NCBI GenBank assembly: GCA_027490995.1
Contig: JAIXWY010000011.1
Span: forward strand, 124,001 to 188,000
Reading direction: 5' to 3'
Source: Opitutaceae bacterium
GTDB taxonomy: Bacteria; Verrucomicrobiota; Verrucomicrobiia; Opitutales; Opitutaceae
DNA: 64,000 bases
Shown piece after piece: positions 17,669-26,156 of this stretch. Both the position numbers and the translations under genes were made by a program. Within the stretch, counting starts at the first letter, position 1. Each line of letters starts with the position of its first letter. The notes under the pieces are model-generated. The model was not told where the DNA came from and ran no database searches. It was given only the letters and a program-made list of their open reading frames with translations.

Positions 17669-18694
17669 GTGTCTTCGTCCCTCCTCACTCATACCGTGCC
17701 TGCGGGTCCGCTGCGGCAGCGGGCGGATAAGGCCCTAGCGGCGGCCTTCCCCGAACATAGCCGCGTGGCGCTGCAGCGTGCCTTCGACGCGGGGCACGTG
17801 CGTCTCGGCAGTAGTGTGATCAGCCGCGACCACACGGTGCATCCGGGCGACTCGCTTGAACTCGATTTTCCGGACGTGAAGCCGACGGAGCTGCGGCCGG
17901 TGAAGATTCCGTTGTCAGTTCTCTTTGAAGACCGTCACCTGCTCGTGGTGAACAAGGCGGCCGGCATGGTGGTCCATCCGGGGGCCGGGACCGATGAAAC
18001 GACCTTGGTACATGCCTTGCTGGCGCATTGTCGGGGCACGTTGAGCGGGATCGGTGGGGTAGAGCGGCCAGGCATCGTGCATCGTCTCGACCGGGAGACC
18101 TCGGGAGCGATCGTTGTCGCCAAGACCGACGCCGCGCATCGGGGACTCAGCGAGCAGTTTGCGCAGCGCACCCTCGTAAAGGAGTATCTTGCGCTGGTGC
18201 ACGGGGTGCCGCCGCTCCTCAGCGGAAGCATTCGCAAGGCGATCGGTCGGAATGTGCAGCACCGCCACAAGATGGCGGTCGTGGAGGACGATACCGGCGG
18301 ACGTGCCGCGCACACGGACTGGGCGGTCGTGGAGTCTTTTCCGCCCCGTGCGGCGCTCCTGCGCTGCACGCTTCACACCGGTCGCACCCATCAGATCCGC
18401 GTCCATCTCAAGTCGATCGGTCACGTTATCCTCGGGGACTCGATTTACGGTTGGAAACCCGATGTCTCGGTACCCACCCAGCCGGAACGCGTGCTCCTGC
18501 ATGCGGAACACTTGGCCTTTCGTCATCCGGTGACGGATCGCGTGATCAATCTCCGTGCGCCGTTGCCGGATGATTTTGCCCGTGTGCTCGCAGGGCTGCG
18601 CCCGCCGGTTCCCAAAGCGCGTACGCGTGTTACTCCCCGCAAGAAGACCCCGGCCAAACCGCGGAAGCCAGCCGCTCGACGGAGACGGAGCTAG
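17669..18694 (+). CDS. rluD: 23S rRNA pseudouridine synthase RluD-like
   Basis: Converts specific uridines to pseudouridine in large-subunit rRNA. The 341-residue protein has an N-terminal S4 RNA-binding domain (about 15-75) and the RluA-type catalytic domain with the nucleophile in IVHRLDRETSGAIVVAK (Asp141), plus HTGRTHQIRVHLKSIGHVIL near residue 240. The C-terminal 30 residues are a strongly basic Lys/Arg/Pro tail, probably for RNA contact. The start is GTG. Its TAG stop overlaps the stop of the convergent ppx/gppA gene in CTAG (18691-18694). RluD versus RluC specificity is inferred from the HRLDRETSG context only. Confidence 0.9.
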   Translation: MSSSLLTHTVPAGPLRQRADKALAAAFPEHSRVALQRAFDAGHVRLGSSVISRDHTVHPGDSLELDFPDVKPTELRPVKIPLSVLFEDRHLLVVNKAAGMVVHPGAGTDETTLVHALLAHCRGTLSGIGGVERPGIVHRLDRETSGAIVVAKTDAAHRGLSEQFAQRTLVKEYLALVHGVPPLLSGSIRKAIGRNVQHRHKMAVVEDDTGGRAAHTDWAVVESFPPRAALLRCTLHTGRTHQIRVHLKSIGHVILGDSIYGWKPDVSVPTQPERVLLHAEHLAFRHPVTDRVINLRAPLPDDFARVLAGLRPPVPKARTRVTPRKKTPAKPRKPAARRRRS

Positions 18695-19632
18695 GGGGCA
18701 GCCAGTCGCTCGGCAGCAACGCCCCAGCGAAGGTTGTGGAAGGTGTGCTGGAAGCTGTGGTACCCGCCGACCGCCGCGACGGTTAGCACCGTGATCAACG
18801 CGGCCGGAAACACATCGGCTCGCCCGGCACTCAGCCCCGGGATTTCGCGGCGCTGGGCCAGCGGCAACGCCGCGACCTCATCGAGCAGCGCCGCCAGAGT
18901 GGCCACCGCTAGCACGGGGGACGCTCGCTCCAAGGGGGCGCCGACGCGGGCACCCAAGATGGCGCGCGCGGTGGTCATTGTACCACCCGCGAAGACCGCG
19001 GCGGCGACCGGTGGCTTCGCCGGCACGGCATCGCTGGCGACCAACGCATCGCGGACGAACGCCTCGATGCGTCGCCGATCAGCTCTGTCGAGCGGTTCGG
19101 CGGGGTGGGCGACGAATCGCTCGGTCAGGCGGACGCAGCCGAGCGGCAGGCTGAGACCGTGAGTGGCGCGGCCGTCGCGGAAGGTCAGGCACTCGAGGCT
19201 TCCTCCTCCGAGATCGAAGAGCTGGAACTCGCTCAGCGTCGTGAGCGCGGGGTCCGAGAGCACTCCGCGGCCGATCAACGTTGCCTCTTCGTCGCCGCTT
19301 AAGATCCGCAGAGGGTGAGCAGTGGCGGCCTGTACGCGGTCACGGAACGTGGCGCCGTTGACGGCATCGCGCACCGCACTCGTCGCGACGAGAAGCGTCT
19401 CGCTTGGCTCAAGCGCGCGTGCTTCGCGCAGCAGCGCGGTGATCGCCGCGACGCCAGCGTCCATCCCCGCCTCGCTGAGTCGGGGCGGGTTCCCGCTTAG
19501 CCCGGCGCTGATTCGGGTCTCCATCGTGCGCTGATGCAGCGCAGTGGGACGTCCGCAGGGGGCGCGCTCGGCGACCAGCAATTTCACGGTGTTGCTGCCG
19601 ACATCGATGACGGCGATGCGTCGGGACTTCAT
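18691..19632 (-). CDS. Ppx/GppA-family exopolyphosphatase or pppGpp phosphatase
   Basis: The 313-residue protein carries the ASKHA phosphatase fold: AVIDVGSNTVKLLVAE (residues 7-22) as first phosphate loop, LVATSAVRDAVNG, ILSGDEEATLIGRG, LFDLGGGSLEC (second loop) and FAGGTMTTARAIL. It is the short form, without the HD-like C-terminal domain of E. coli Ppx and GppA. The substrate may be polyphosphate or pppGpp. The ATG at 19632 is followed directly by MKSRRIAVID and sits 34 bases after the rsmI stop, so the two are probably one transcript. Confidence 0.9.
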   Translation of the reverse strand: MKSRRIAVIDVGSNTVKLLVAERAPCGRPTALHQRTMETRISAGLSGNPPRLSEAGMDAGVAAITALLREARALEPSETLLVATSAVRDAVNGATFRDRVQAATAHPLRILSGDEEATLIGRGVLSDPALTTLSEFQLFDLGGGSLECLTFRDGRATHGLSLPLGCVRLTERFVAHPAEPLDRADRRRIEAFVRDALVASDAVPAKPPVAAAVFAGGTMTTARAILGARVGAPLERASPVLAVATLAALLDEVAALPLAQRREIPGLSAGRADVFPAALITVLTVAAVGGYHSFQHTFHNLRWGVAAERLAAP

Positions 19633-19666
19633 AGACGAAAGCGGGGACGACGTCGCATCGCCTGGG

Positions 19667-20389
19667 TCAAAGCGTGAACCCAGCGGGTGCAATGAGGACC
19701 ACGAACTCGCCCTTGAGATTCGCGCGTGCGAGTCGGTCACGCACCTCTCCAGCCGGACCCACGAAGAAGGTCTCGTGGAGCTTGGTGATTTCCTTGGCGA
19801 TGCAGATGCAGCGATCGGGTCCGAGGACCTCGACGATTTCGCCGGAGAAACGCTCGATGCGGTGGCAGCTCTCGTAGAGTGCGACCGTGAATTCGAAGTC
19901 GCGGTAGCGCGTGAGTGCGCTGATGCGCGCGGCGCTTTTCGGCGGAAGGAAGCCGAGGAAAAGCCACGCGTTGGTGGGCAGGCCGGCGGCGCTCAGGGCT
20001 GCGGTGATGGCGCACGGCCCCGGAATCGGAACGACGGGGAGGGCGCGACGGCGGCAGGCGCGGACGAGCCGGAAACCGGGATCGCTCAGCCCGGGGGTTC
20101 CCGCATCGCTGACCACGGCCACGGAACGTCCGCTCGCGATTGCATCGGCCAGTTGTTCGGCGGCTTCGCGCTCGTTGTGTTCGTGGTAGGCAACCAATTC
20201 ACGGCGGATGCCCAGACGACTGAGCATGGCTCCGGTCGTCCGGGTATCCTCGCACGCGATTACGTCGACTCCCCCGAGCGTGGCGAGGGCGCGTGAACTC
20301 AAATCGCCGAGATTGCCGATTGGCGTCGCGACGACGTAGAGATGTCCCCCGCGTACGGCGGGAGGAGAGTCGGCACCGGAGTCGCTCAT
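19667..20389 (-). CDS. rsmI: 16S rRNA 2'-O-ribose C1402 methyltransferase RsmI
   Basis: SAM-dependent tetrapyrrole-methylase-fold enzyme that methylates the ribose of C1402 in the ribosomal P site. The 240 residues show LYVVATPIGNLGDLSSRAL (about 17-35), ACEDTRTTGAMLSRLGI, VAVVSDAGTPGLSDPG, VPIPGPCAITAALSAAGLP and the family-specific LFLGFLPPKSAAR. The length is shorter than the E. coli protein, mainly through loss of the C-terminal extension. A 54-residue lipoprotein gene ends 33 bases upstream on the same strand. Confidence 0.95.
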   Translation of the reverse strand: MSDSGADSPPAVRGGHLYVVATPIGNLGDLSSRALATLGGVDVIACEDTRTTGAMLSRLGIRRELVAYHEHNEREAAEQLADAIASGRSVAVVSDAGTPGLSDPGFRLVRACRRRALPVVPIPGPCAITAALSAAGLPTNAWLFLGFLPPKSAARISALTRYRDFEFTVALYESCHRIERFSGEIVEVLGPDRCICIAKEITKLHETFFVGPAGEVRDRLARANLKGEFVVLIAPAGFTL

Positions 20390-20422
20390 GCGCGGAGCCG
20401 GATCGGGTCGGGCGTGCGACCC

Positions 20423-20587
20423 TTAGCGACCGCTGCCGGGAGTTTGGCCCATTCCGGGAACCTGGCCTTCCCAATTGGCGGGCCGGCTCCACGGAATTGA
20501 CGTGTCGCGGGGGCTGGTGCAACCCGACGCGGCGAGCGCTCCGAGCAGGCTAAGGGCGAGGAGGGTGAGGCGCGCGAGGAGTTTCAT
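20423..20587 (-). CDS. Small lipoprotein, 54 residues
   Basis: A short gene with an ATG start, a classic N-terminal signal (MKLLARLTLLALSLLGAL) and a lipobox-like AASGC with Cys23, followed by a Pro/Trp/Gly-rich tail of about 30 residues (SIPWSRPANWEGQVPGMG). After signal peptidase II cleavage the mature peptide would have about 32 residues, anchored in a membrane. The function is unknown. It lies just upstream of rsmI on the same strand. The compact start, lipobox and non-random tail argue for a real gene; no family is recognised with certainty. Confidence 0.72.
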   Translation of the reverse strand: MKLLARLTLLALSLLGALAASGCTSPRDTSIPWSRPANWEGQVPGMGQTPGSGR

Positions 20588-20653
20588 GCTGGAAAGACGT
20601 TGCAGGAGGAATGGACCGGGTGCAAGCGAGCTTCGTTCCCCAATCTCGCAACC

Positions 20654-22222
20654 CTACGCGCGAAACGTCGTCTCCCACCACGGGCTGGCGGGGTTGGCGT
20701 GAACTCTTCCGTTGGCGGCAAGATGCTGGAGAACCTTGTAGGCCAGCTCGGTCTGGCCCGGACTACCCACCGCCGCGCTCAAGGCCTCCGCGGTGAACGG
20801 GCGACCAGGCTGAGCCGCGAGGGCGGCCACGAGCTTGGCCTGCAAGCTGAGGACGCCGCCGGCCGCCTTTTTGCCAGCCTCGACGCCGGGCTGGTGGTAG
20901 GCATTGATGTTGATCAGCGACGCGTAAAGCCCGACCACGCGTTCATAGAGTGCGATGAGCATGCCCAAAGTACGGGGCGAGACCTCATCGACCGTGAGCG
21001 TGATGGACGAACGATCCTTTTCCGACAGGGCGTCGCGTGTGCCGAGGAGGAATCCGTGGAGGTAGTCGCCGCTGGTGATTCCGGGATCGACCTCAAGCGC
21101 CGGACCGTCGCGGTCGCGCAGCACCTCGATGAACGTGACGAAGAAGTTGTTCACGCCCTCGCGCAGTTGCTGAACGTAGGCGTGCTGGTCGGTGGAACCC
21201 TTGTTGCCGTAGACGGCGATCCCCTGATTTACGACGCGACCCGCGCGGTCAAACTCCTTACCGAGCGACTCCATGACAAGCTGCTGGAGGTAGCGTGAGA
21301 ACAGCAGCAACCGATCCTTGTACGGAAGCACCACCATGTCCTTGGCACCGCGGCCGTCGGTGAGGTGGTACCACATGAGCGCGAGCAGTGCCGCGGGATT
21401 CTCACGTGTCACCGCGCCTCGCGTGACTGCGTCGGCCGCGGCGGCGCCGGCAAGCATCGCGTCGATATCGATTCCCTGAAGAGCGGCGGGAAGGAGTCCG
21501 ACCGCGCTCAGCTCTGACGTGCGCCCGCCGACCCAGTCCCACATTGGAAACCGTGCCAGCCAACCTTCGCGAATCGCGGTCTGTTCGAGCTTGGAGCCGG
21601 CACCGGTGATGGCGACAGCGTGTTGCGCGAAAGAGAGGCCGGCAGACTGAAATGCCGCCGCCGTCTCAAGCTGGCCATTGCGCGTCTCGGGCGTACCGCC
21701 GGACTTGGAGATGACAACCACGAGCGTGTGCGCGAGCTCGTCGCGCAGCGCGCGCAGGGTGGTGTCGATCCCGTCCGGATCCGTGTTGTCGAGAAACGAC
21801 ACCTGCATGCGATCAACGCCCGGGCTTCCGAGGGCTTGATGGACCAGTTGGGGACCGAGTGCCGAGCCGCCGATGCCGATCACCAGCAGGCGAGTGAAGG
21901 CGCCGCGGGATGCGCGCAATTCGCCCGTATGGACACGCGCGGCGAACTGCTTGATGGCGGCGACCGTCCCCGTGATCTCGGCGGCGATGGCGGCGGTCGG
22001 AGCGAGGCTGGGCTGCCGCAGCCAATAGTGTCCGACCATTCGTCCCTCGTCGGGATTCGCGATGGCCCCGGCCTCCAGCGCTTGCATCTCGGCGAAGGCC
22101 CGTTGCATCGGAGCCTCCATCGACGCGAGGAACCCATCGGGAAACGGGACGCGACTGATATCGAGCGCGAGCCCGAGCGAAGGAAAGGGCAGGTGATTTT
22201 GCTTAAAGCGGTCCCAGGTCAT
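20654..22222 (-). CDS. pgi: Glucose-6-phosphate isomerase
   Basis: Interconverts glucose 6-phosphate and fructose 6-phosphate in glycolysis and gluconeogenesis. The 522 residues include [19 protein letters not shown] (about 112-130), [15 protein letters not shown] (phosphate-binding), the catalytic Glu region [31 protein letters not shown] and the Lys/His-containing [15 protein letters not shown]. The C-terminal 65 residues after that motif resemble a small winged helix ([20 protein letters not shown] ... [12 protein letters not shown]). This add-on is not part of the E. coli-type isomerase but is reminiscent of the chlamydial/cyanobacterial type. The start is ATG. Confidence 0.96.
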   Translation of the reverse strand: MTWDRFKQNHLPFPSLGLALDISRVPFPDGFLASMEAPMQRAFAEMQALEAGAIANPDEGRMVGHYWLRQPSLAPTAAIAAEITGTVAAIKQFAARVHTGELRASRGAFTRLLVIGIGGSALGPQLVHQALGSPGVDRMQVSFLDNTDPDGIDTTLRALRDELAHTLVVVISKSGGTPETRNGQLETAAAFQSAGLSFAQHAVAITGAGSKLEQTAIREGWLARFPMWDWVGGRTSELSAVGLLPAALQGIDIDAMLAGAAAADAVTRGAVTRENPAALLALMWYHLTDGRGAKDMVVLPYKDRLLLFSRYLQQLVMESLGKEFDRAGRVVNQGIAVYGNKGSTDQHAYVQQLREGVNNFFVTFIEVLRDRDGPALEVDPGITSGDYLHGFLLGTRDALSEKDRSSITLTVDEVSPRTLGMLIALYERVVGLYASLININAYHQPGVEAGKKAAGGVLSLQAKLVAALAAQPGRPFTAEALSAAVGSPGQTELAYKVLQHLAANGRVHANPASPWWETTFRA

Positions 22223-22289
22223 CGAACGCGGAGTCGGGGCGATTGAATCCGCTCAACGCGCCACCGCAGGGAGGGCGCGCTGGGCGTTG

Positions 22290-23990
22290 TTAGAGGTTCT
22301 TGTCGGTCACGGCGCCCTCGGAGGCGGAGGTCGTGAGACGGGCGAACTTGGCCAGTACGCCCCGCGTGAACTTTGATTTTTTTGGCTTCCAGGCCTTGAG
22401 GCGGGCCTTGATTTCCTTGGCGGGCAGATCGAGGGAAATCGCGTTCTTCACCGCGTCGATCGTGATGGGATCGCCGTTGCGGATGATCGCGATCGGTCCT
22501 CCGGAGGCCGCTTCCGGGGTGATGTGGCCGACGACAAAGCCGTGGCTGCCACCCGAGAAACGTCCATCGGTGATCAGAGCGACCTCCTTGCCTAGCCCCT
22601 TGCCCATGACGGCGCTGGTGGGGGAAAGCATTTCGCGCATGCCCGGGCCGCCACGCGGACCCTCGTTGCGGATGACGATCACGCTGCCGCCCTTGACCTT
22701 GCCGTCGAGAATGCCGCGGAGTGCGGTTTCCTCGGACTCGAAGACGACCGCCTTGCCGGAGAAACGCAGTCCTTCCTTGCCGGAAATCTTGGCGACGGAG
22801 CCCTCCGGCGCGAGGTTGCCGTAGAGGATGCGCAGATGGCTGTCCGGCTTGATCGGATTGGACAGCGGACGGATCACGTCCTGGTCGGGCGGGTAGGGGG
22901 CGACACTACGGAGATTCTCCGCCAAAGTGCGGCCGGTGACCGTCATGACGTCACCGTGGAGCAGACCGGCCTCAAGCAGCATTTTCATCAACGGCGGGAG
23001 ACCGCCGATGCGCACGAGGTGGGCCATGCCGTAGCGGCCGGATGGCTTGAGGTCTGCGAGAACGGGGACGCGTTTGCCGATGCGGGTGAAGTCGTCGATG
23101 CTGAGCTTAACCCCGGCCTCGTACGCCATCGCGAGCATGTGAAGCACGGCATTGGTGGAGCCGCCGAGAGCGATGATGACCGTGATGGCGTTTTCGAACG
23201 CCTTGCGCGTGAGAATGTCGCGGGGGCGAATGCCGGCCTTCAGCAGCGCGATGGCGGCTTCACCGGCGCGGCGGCAGTCGTCCTTCTTCTCCGCTCCGAT
23301 GGCGAGCTGCGAGGAGCTGTTGGGCAGGCTCAGGCCGAGGGCCTCGATGGCGGAGGCCATCGTGTTCGCGGTGTACATGCCGCCGCACGAGCCGGGCCCA
23401 GGGATCGAGCAGGCCTCGACCTTGGCGAGACCGGCATCGTCGAGCTTCTTCGCAGCGTACTGGCCGACGGCCTCGAAGACCGACACGATGTCGCACTCCT
23501 TCTTGGAATCCGGATGGATGCCGGGCAGGATGGTGCCGCCGTACACGAACACGCTCGGACGGTTGAGGCGCGCCATGGCCATGACGCACGCGGGCATGTT
23601 CTTGTCGCAACCACCGATCGTCACCAACGCGTCGAATCCCTCGGCGCCGGCAACGGTCTCAATCGAGTCGGCGATGACCTCGCGGGACACGAGCGAGTAG
23701 CGCATGCCCGGCGTGCCCATTGAGATGCCGTCGGAGATGGTGATGGTACCGAAAATGATCGCCTTGCCGCCCGCCGCATTGGCGCCGGCCTCAGCCTCCT
23801 TGGCCAGCTTGTCGATGTGCATATTGCACGGCGTGACCATGCTCCACGTCGAGGCAATGCCTACGACCGGCTTCTTGAAGTCGGCGTCGGAAAATCCGAC
23901 GGCCCGAAGCATCGACCGATTCGGGGCGCGATCGGGACCGTCAACGACGATGGAAGAGAAGGTGCGGGTATTCTTCTTGGCGGAGCTCAT
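22290..23990 (-). CDS. ilvD: Dihydroxy-acid dehydratase IlvD
   Basis: Iron-sulfur dehydratase that makes the 2-keto acid precursors of valine, isoleucine and leucine. The 566 residues match the family. Cluster ligands are in VTIGGCDKNMPACVMA (near 125-135) and GPGSCGGMYTANTM (near 200). PCNMHIDKLA, GTPGMRYSLVSRE and DGRFSGGSHGFVVGHITPEA near the C-terminus are also conserved. The ATG at 23990 gives the usual N-terminus; the open frame extends upstream but without family similarity. It is divergent from scpB. With cimA it covers two steps of the isoleucine route in this window. Confidence 0.97.
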   Translation of the reverse strand: MSSAKKNTRTFSSIVVDGPDRAPNRSMLRAVGFSDADFKKPVVGIASTWSMVTPCNMHIDKLAKEAEAGANAAGGKAIIFGTITISDGISMGTPGMRYSLVSREVIADSIETVAGAEGFDALVTIGGCDKNMPACVMAMARLNRPSVFVYGGTILPGIHPDSKKECDIVSVFEAVGQYAAKKLDDAGLAKVEACSIPGPGSCGGMYTANTMASAIEALGLSLPNSSSQLAIGAEKKDDCRRAGEAAIALLKAGIRPRDILTRKAFENAITVIIALGGSTNAVLHMLAMAYEAGVKLSIDDFTRIGKRVPVLADLKPSGRYGMAHLVRIGGLPPLMKMLLEAGLLHGDVMTVTGRTLAENLRSVAPYPPDQDVIRPLSNPIKPDSHLRILYGNLAPEGSVAKISGKEGLRFSGKAVVFESEETALRGILDGKVKGGSVIVIRNEGPRGGPGMREMLSPTSAVMGKGLGKEVALITDGRFSGGSHGFVVGHITPEAASGGPIAIIRNGDPITIDAVKNAISLDLPAKEIKARLKAWKPKKSKFTRGVLAKFARLTTSASEGAVTDKNL

Positions 23991-24122
23991 GGGTACAGAG
24001 GGCGGGAGACGAAACCACGGGTGAGGGGGATCGGCAAGTGGTGTTTTGTGAGTCTCTGGGAACGGTCTGCTTTCGGGGTTGCTTCGATGAGCTCCCCCGA
24101 CATCACTCCGGGTTCTCCCTGC

Positions 24123-25061
24123 ATGGCGTTTAACCTCCAGAAAGTCCTCAAGGCGCTGCTGCTTTCGTCGAATCAGCCCCTCTCGATCAAGGATATCCAG
24201 ACGGTGTTCAGCCGGTTCCACGATCAGGCGGCGCTCCCGCTGCTTCCGGCGGACGGCGCCACTGACGGAACCGCGCCGGAGTCAGCCGACGCACCAGCGG
24301 AGGGGCAGGCGACGGACGCTGCGGCCCCTGTACCCACGGCAAGTGAGACGACGGAAGTCGTCGCGGAGGCCGTTGAGGCGGCCGTCCCGGCCGATGATGA
24401 ACTGTATGCCGATGTGCCTTCGCTCGTCACCGCGACCCAAATCCGCGAGGCGATGCAGGCCATTGCGGAGGACTTCCGCGCGCGGGATGACGCGTTGCTG
24501 CTAATCGAAGGGCCGACCGGCTTCCGTCTTGTGACGCACCCGCGCTTCGGTCGCTGGATCCGGATTTTGCGCGACGAGCCCCCGCCGGTCAAACTCACGC
24601 AATCTGCGATCGAGACGCTCGCGATTGTGGCGTACCGTCAGCCGGTGACCCGCACGGAGATTGAAACGGTTCGCGGCGTTTCCGCGGAAGCCGGAATCAA
24701 CAAACTCCTGGAGCGAGAACTGATCTACATCGTCGGCCGTGCAGACCTTCCGGGCCGGCCGCTGCAGTACGGCACGACAGACCGCTTCCTTGAGTTTGTC
24801 GGCGTCAAGTCCTTGGTCGAACTGCCTTCCTCGGACGTGCTGTCGCCACGGCAGATTGACGAGTGGTTGAAAACCGCGATCAACCCGAAACCGGTCACCG
24901 ACGCCGAGATGGGCCTTCCCCTGGAGGAGGGCGAGGGCGCATCGCCGAATTTCGAGCCGGTGTCAGTCGAGCATGAGTCGACCACTCCGGATGCACCGGC
25001 TGCGTTTGAGCCCGCGACGGAGCCGGAAGGCAGCGCTGGCGCCACCCCGTCTTCCGCCTAA
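24123..25061 (+). CDS. scpB: Condensin subunit ScpB with acidic insertion
   Basis: Kleisin-binding winged-helix protein that works with SMC and ScpA in chromosome compaction. The 312 residues start at the ATG at 24123 (MAFNLQKVLKALLL). The first winged helix is split by a long Ala/Glu/Asp/Pro-rich insertion (about residues 42-100) before TQIREAMQAIAEDF. The second winged helix has KLTQSAIETLAIVAYRQPVT and EIETVRGVSAEAGINKLLER. A second acidic, disordered tail closes the protein (about 265-312). scpA is not in the window. An in-frame ATG at 24087 is possible. The TAA overlaps the ATG of pheA by one base (TAATG), so translation is probably coupled. Confidence 0.93.
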   Translation: MAFNLQKVLKALLLSSNQPLSIKDIQTVFSRFHDQAALPLLPADGATDGTAPESADAPAEGQATDAAAPVPTASETTEVVAEAVEAAVPADDELYADVPSLVTATQIREAMQAIAEDFRARDDALLLIEGPTGFRLVTHPRFGRWIRILRDEPPPVKLTQSAIETLAIVAYRQPVTRTEIETVRGVSAEAGINKLLERELIYIVGRADLPGRPLQYGTTDRFLEFVGVKSLVELPSSDVLSPRQIDEWLKTAINPKPVTDAEMGLPLEEGEGASPNFEPVSVEHESTTPDAPAAFEPATEPEGSAGATPSSA

Positions 25062-26140
25062 TGGACCTCTCGGCAATCCGCACCCAGATTGATGGCCTCG
25101 ACCGGCGCATCGTCGACCTACTGAACGAGCGCCTCGCGCTTGCGGCGGAGATCGGTAAACTCAAGCGCAGTCAGGGCGGGCAGATCTATGTCGCGGAGCG
25201 CGAGGATGCGGTCCTGCGCAAGGTCTGCGAGCTGAACGGCGGTCCGATCAAGGACGATGCCCTCAAAGCCATTTACCGCGAGATCATGTCGGCTGCGATC
25301 GCGCTGGAGAAGCCGCTGGTGATTTCCTACCTCGGACCCGAGGCGACGAATACGCATGCCGCGGCGATGAAGAAGTTTGGCGCCAGCGTGGAGTACCATG
25401 CGATGCCGACGATCGCGGATCTGTTCACGGCGGTGGAGAAGGGGGAGTCGGATTATGCGGTGATTCCGATCGAGAACTCGACCGAAGGCAGCGTGCGCGA
25501 GGCGCTCGATTGCTTCGTCGAGAGCGACCTCAAGATTGTCGCGCAGATCTATCTCGAAATCACCCACGCCCTGATTTCCACGACTCCGCTGGAAAGGATC
25601 GAACGCGTGTGTTCGAAGGATCAGGCTCTGGCTCAGTGCCGGCACTGGCTGCAGCGCCATCTTCCCCATGCGCAGTTGGTGGACGCCCCGAGTACGTCGC
25701 GCGCGGTCCAGATCGCGAAGGACAATCCCGGCACGGCGGCCATCGCGAGCGAGCTCGCGGCGCAGTTTTACGGCGTGCCGGTCCTGGCGCACAACATTCA
25801 GGACAAGGCAGACAACACGACCCGCTTCTTCGTCGTCGGCAAGCGCCCTTCGGGCACGGTCGGCAACGGTCGCGACGTGAGCAGTTTCCTGATCTCGCTC
25901 GGTGACGAGGCGGCCGCTCATTCCGGGGCGCTGCTCAAGATGCTCATGCCCTTGGCGGAGCGGGGAATCAATCTCTCGAAGATCGAATCCCGTCCGAGCA
26001 AGAAGCGCCCGTGGGACTACTACTTCTTCATCGACGTGACCGGCCACTACGATGACCCGTCGATGAAGCAGGCGCTCGCGGAACTGAAACAGTTTTGCCC
26101 GATGGTGAAGTGGCTGGGCAGCTACCCGTCGGTCGCCTGA
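25061..26140 (+). CDS. pheA: Bifunctional chorismate mutase / prephenate dehydratase (P-protein)
   Basis: Makes phenylpyruvate from chorismate for phenylalanine. Three domains are visible in 359 residues: AroQ chorismate mutase (1-85, IDGLDRRIVDLLNERLALAA), periplasmic-binding-fold prephenate dehydratase (about 87-268, with YAVIPIENSTEGSVREALD and NTTRFFVVGKRP) and a C-terminal ACT domain (about 275-359) with the phenylalanine-binding segment GALLKMLMPLAERGINLSKI followed by ESRPSKKRPWDYYFFID. Feedback inhibition by phenylalanine is expected. It begins on the last base of the scpB stop codon. Confidence 0.97.
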   Translation: MDLSAIRTQIDGLDRRIVDLLNERLALAAEIGKLKRSQGGQIYVAEREDAVLRKVCELNGGPIKDDALKAIYREIMSAAIALEKPLVISYLGPEATNTHAAAMKKFGASVEYHAMPTIADLFTAVEKGESDYAVIPIENSTEGSVREALDCFVESDLKIVAQIYLEITHALISTTPLERIERVCSKDQALAQCRHWLQRHLPHAQLVDAPSTSRAVQIAKDNPGTAAIASELAAQFYGVPVLAHNIQDKADNTTRFFVVGKRPSGTVGNGRDVSSFLISLGDEAAAHSGALLKMLMPLAERGINLSKIESRPSKKRPWDYYFFIDVTGHYDDPSMKQALAELKQFCPMVKWLGSYPSVA

Positions 26141-26156
26141 GCGCGGGGGAGGCATC

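Noticed and set aside
22836..23723. Plus-strand frame of 295 codons opposite ilvD
   Set aside because: The opposite strand encodes a complete IlvD with cluster ligands.
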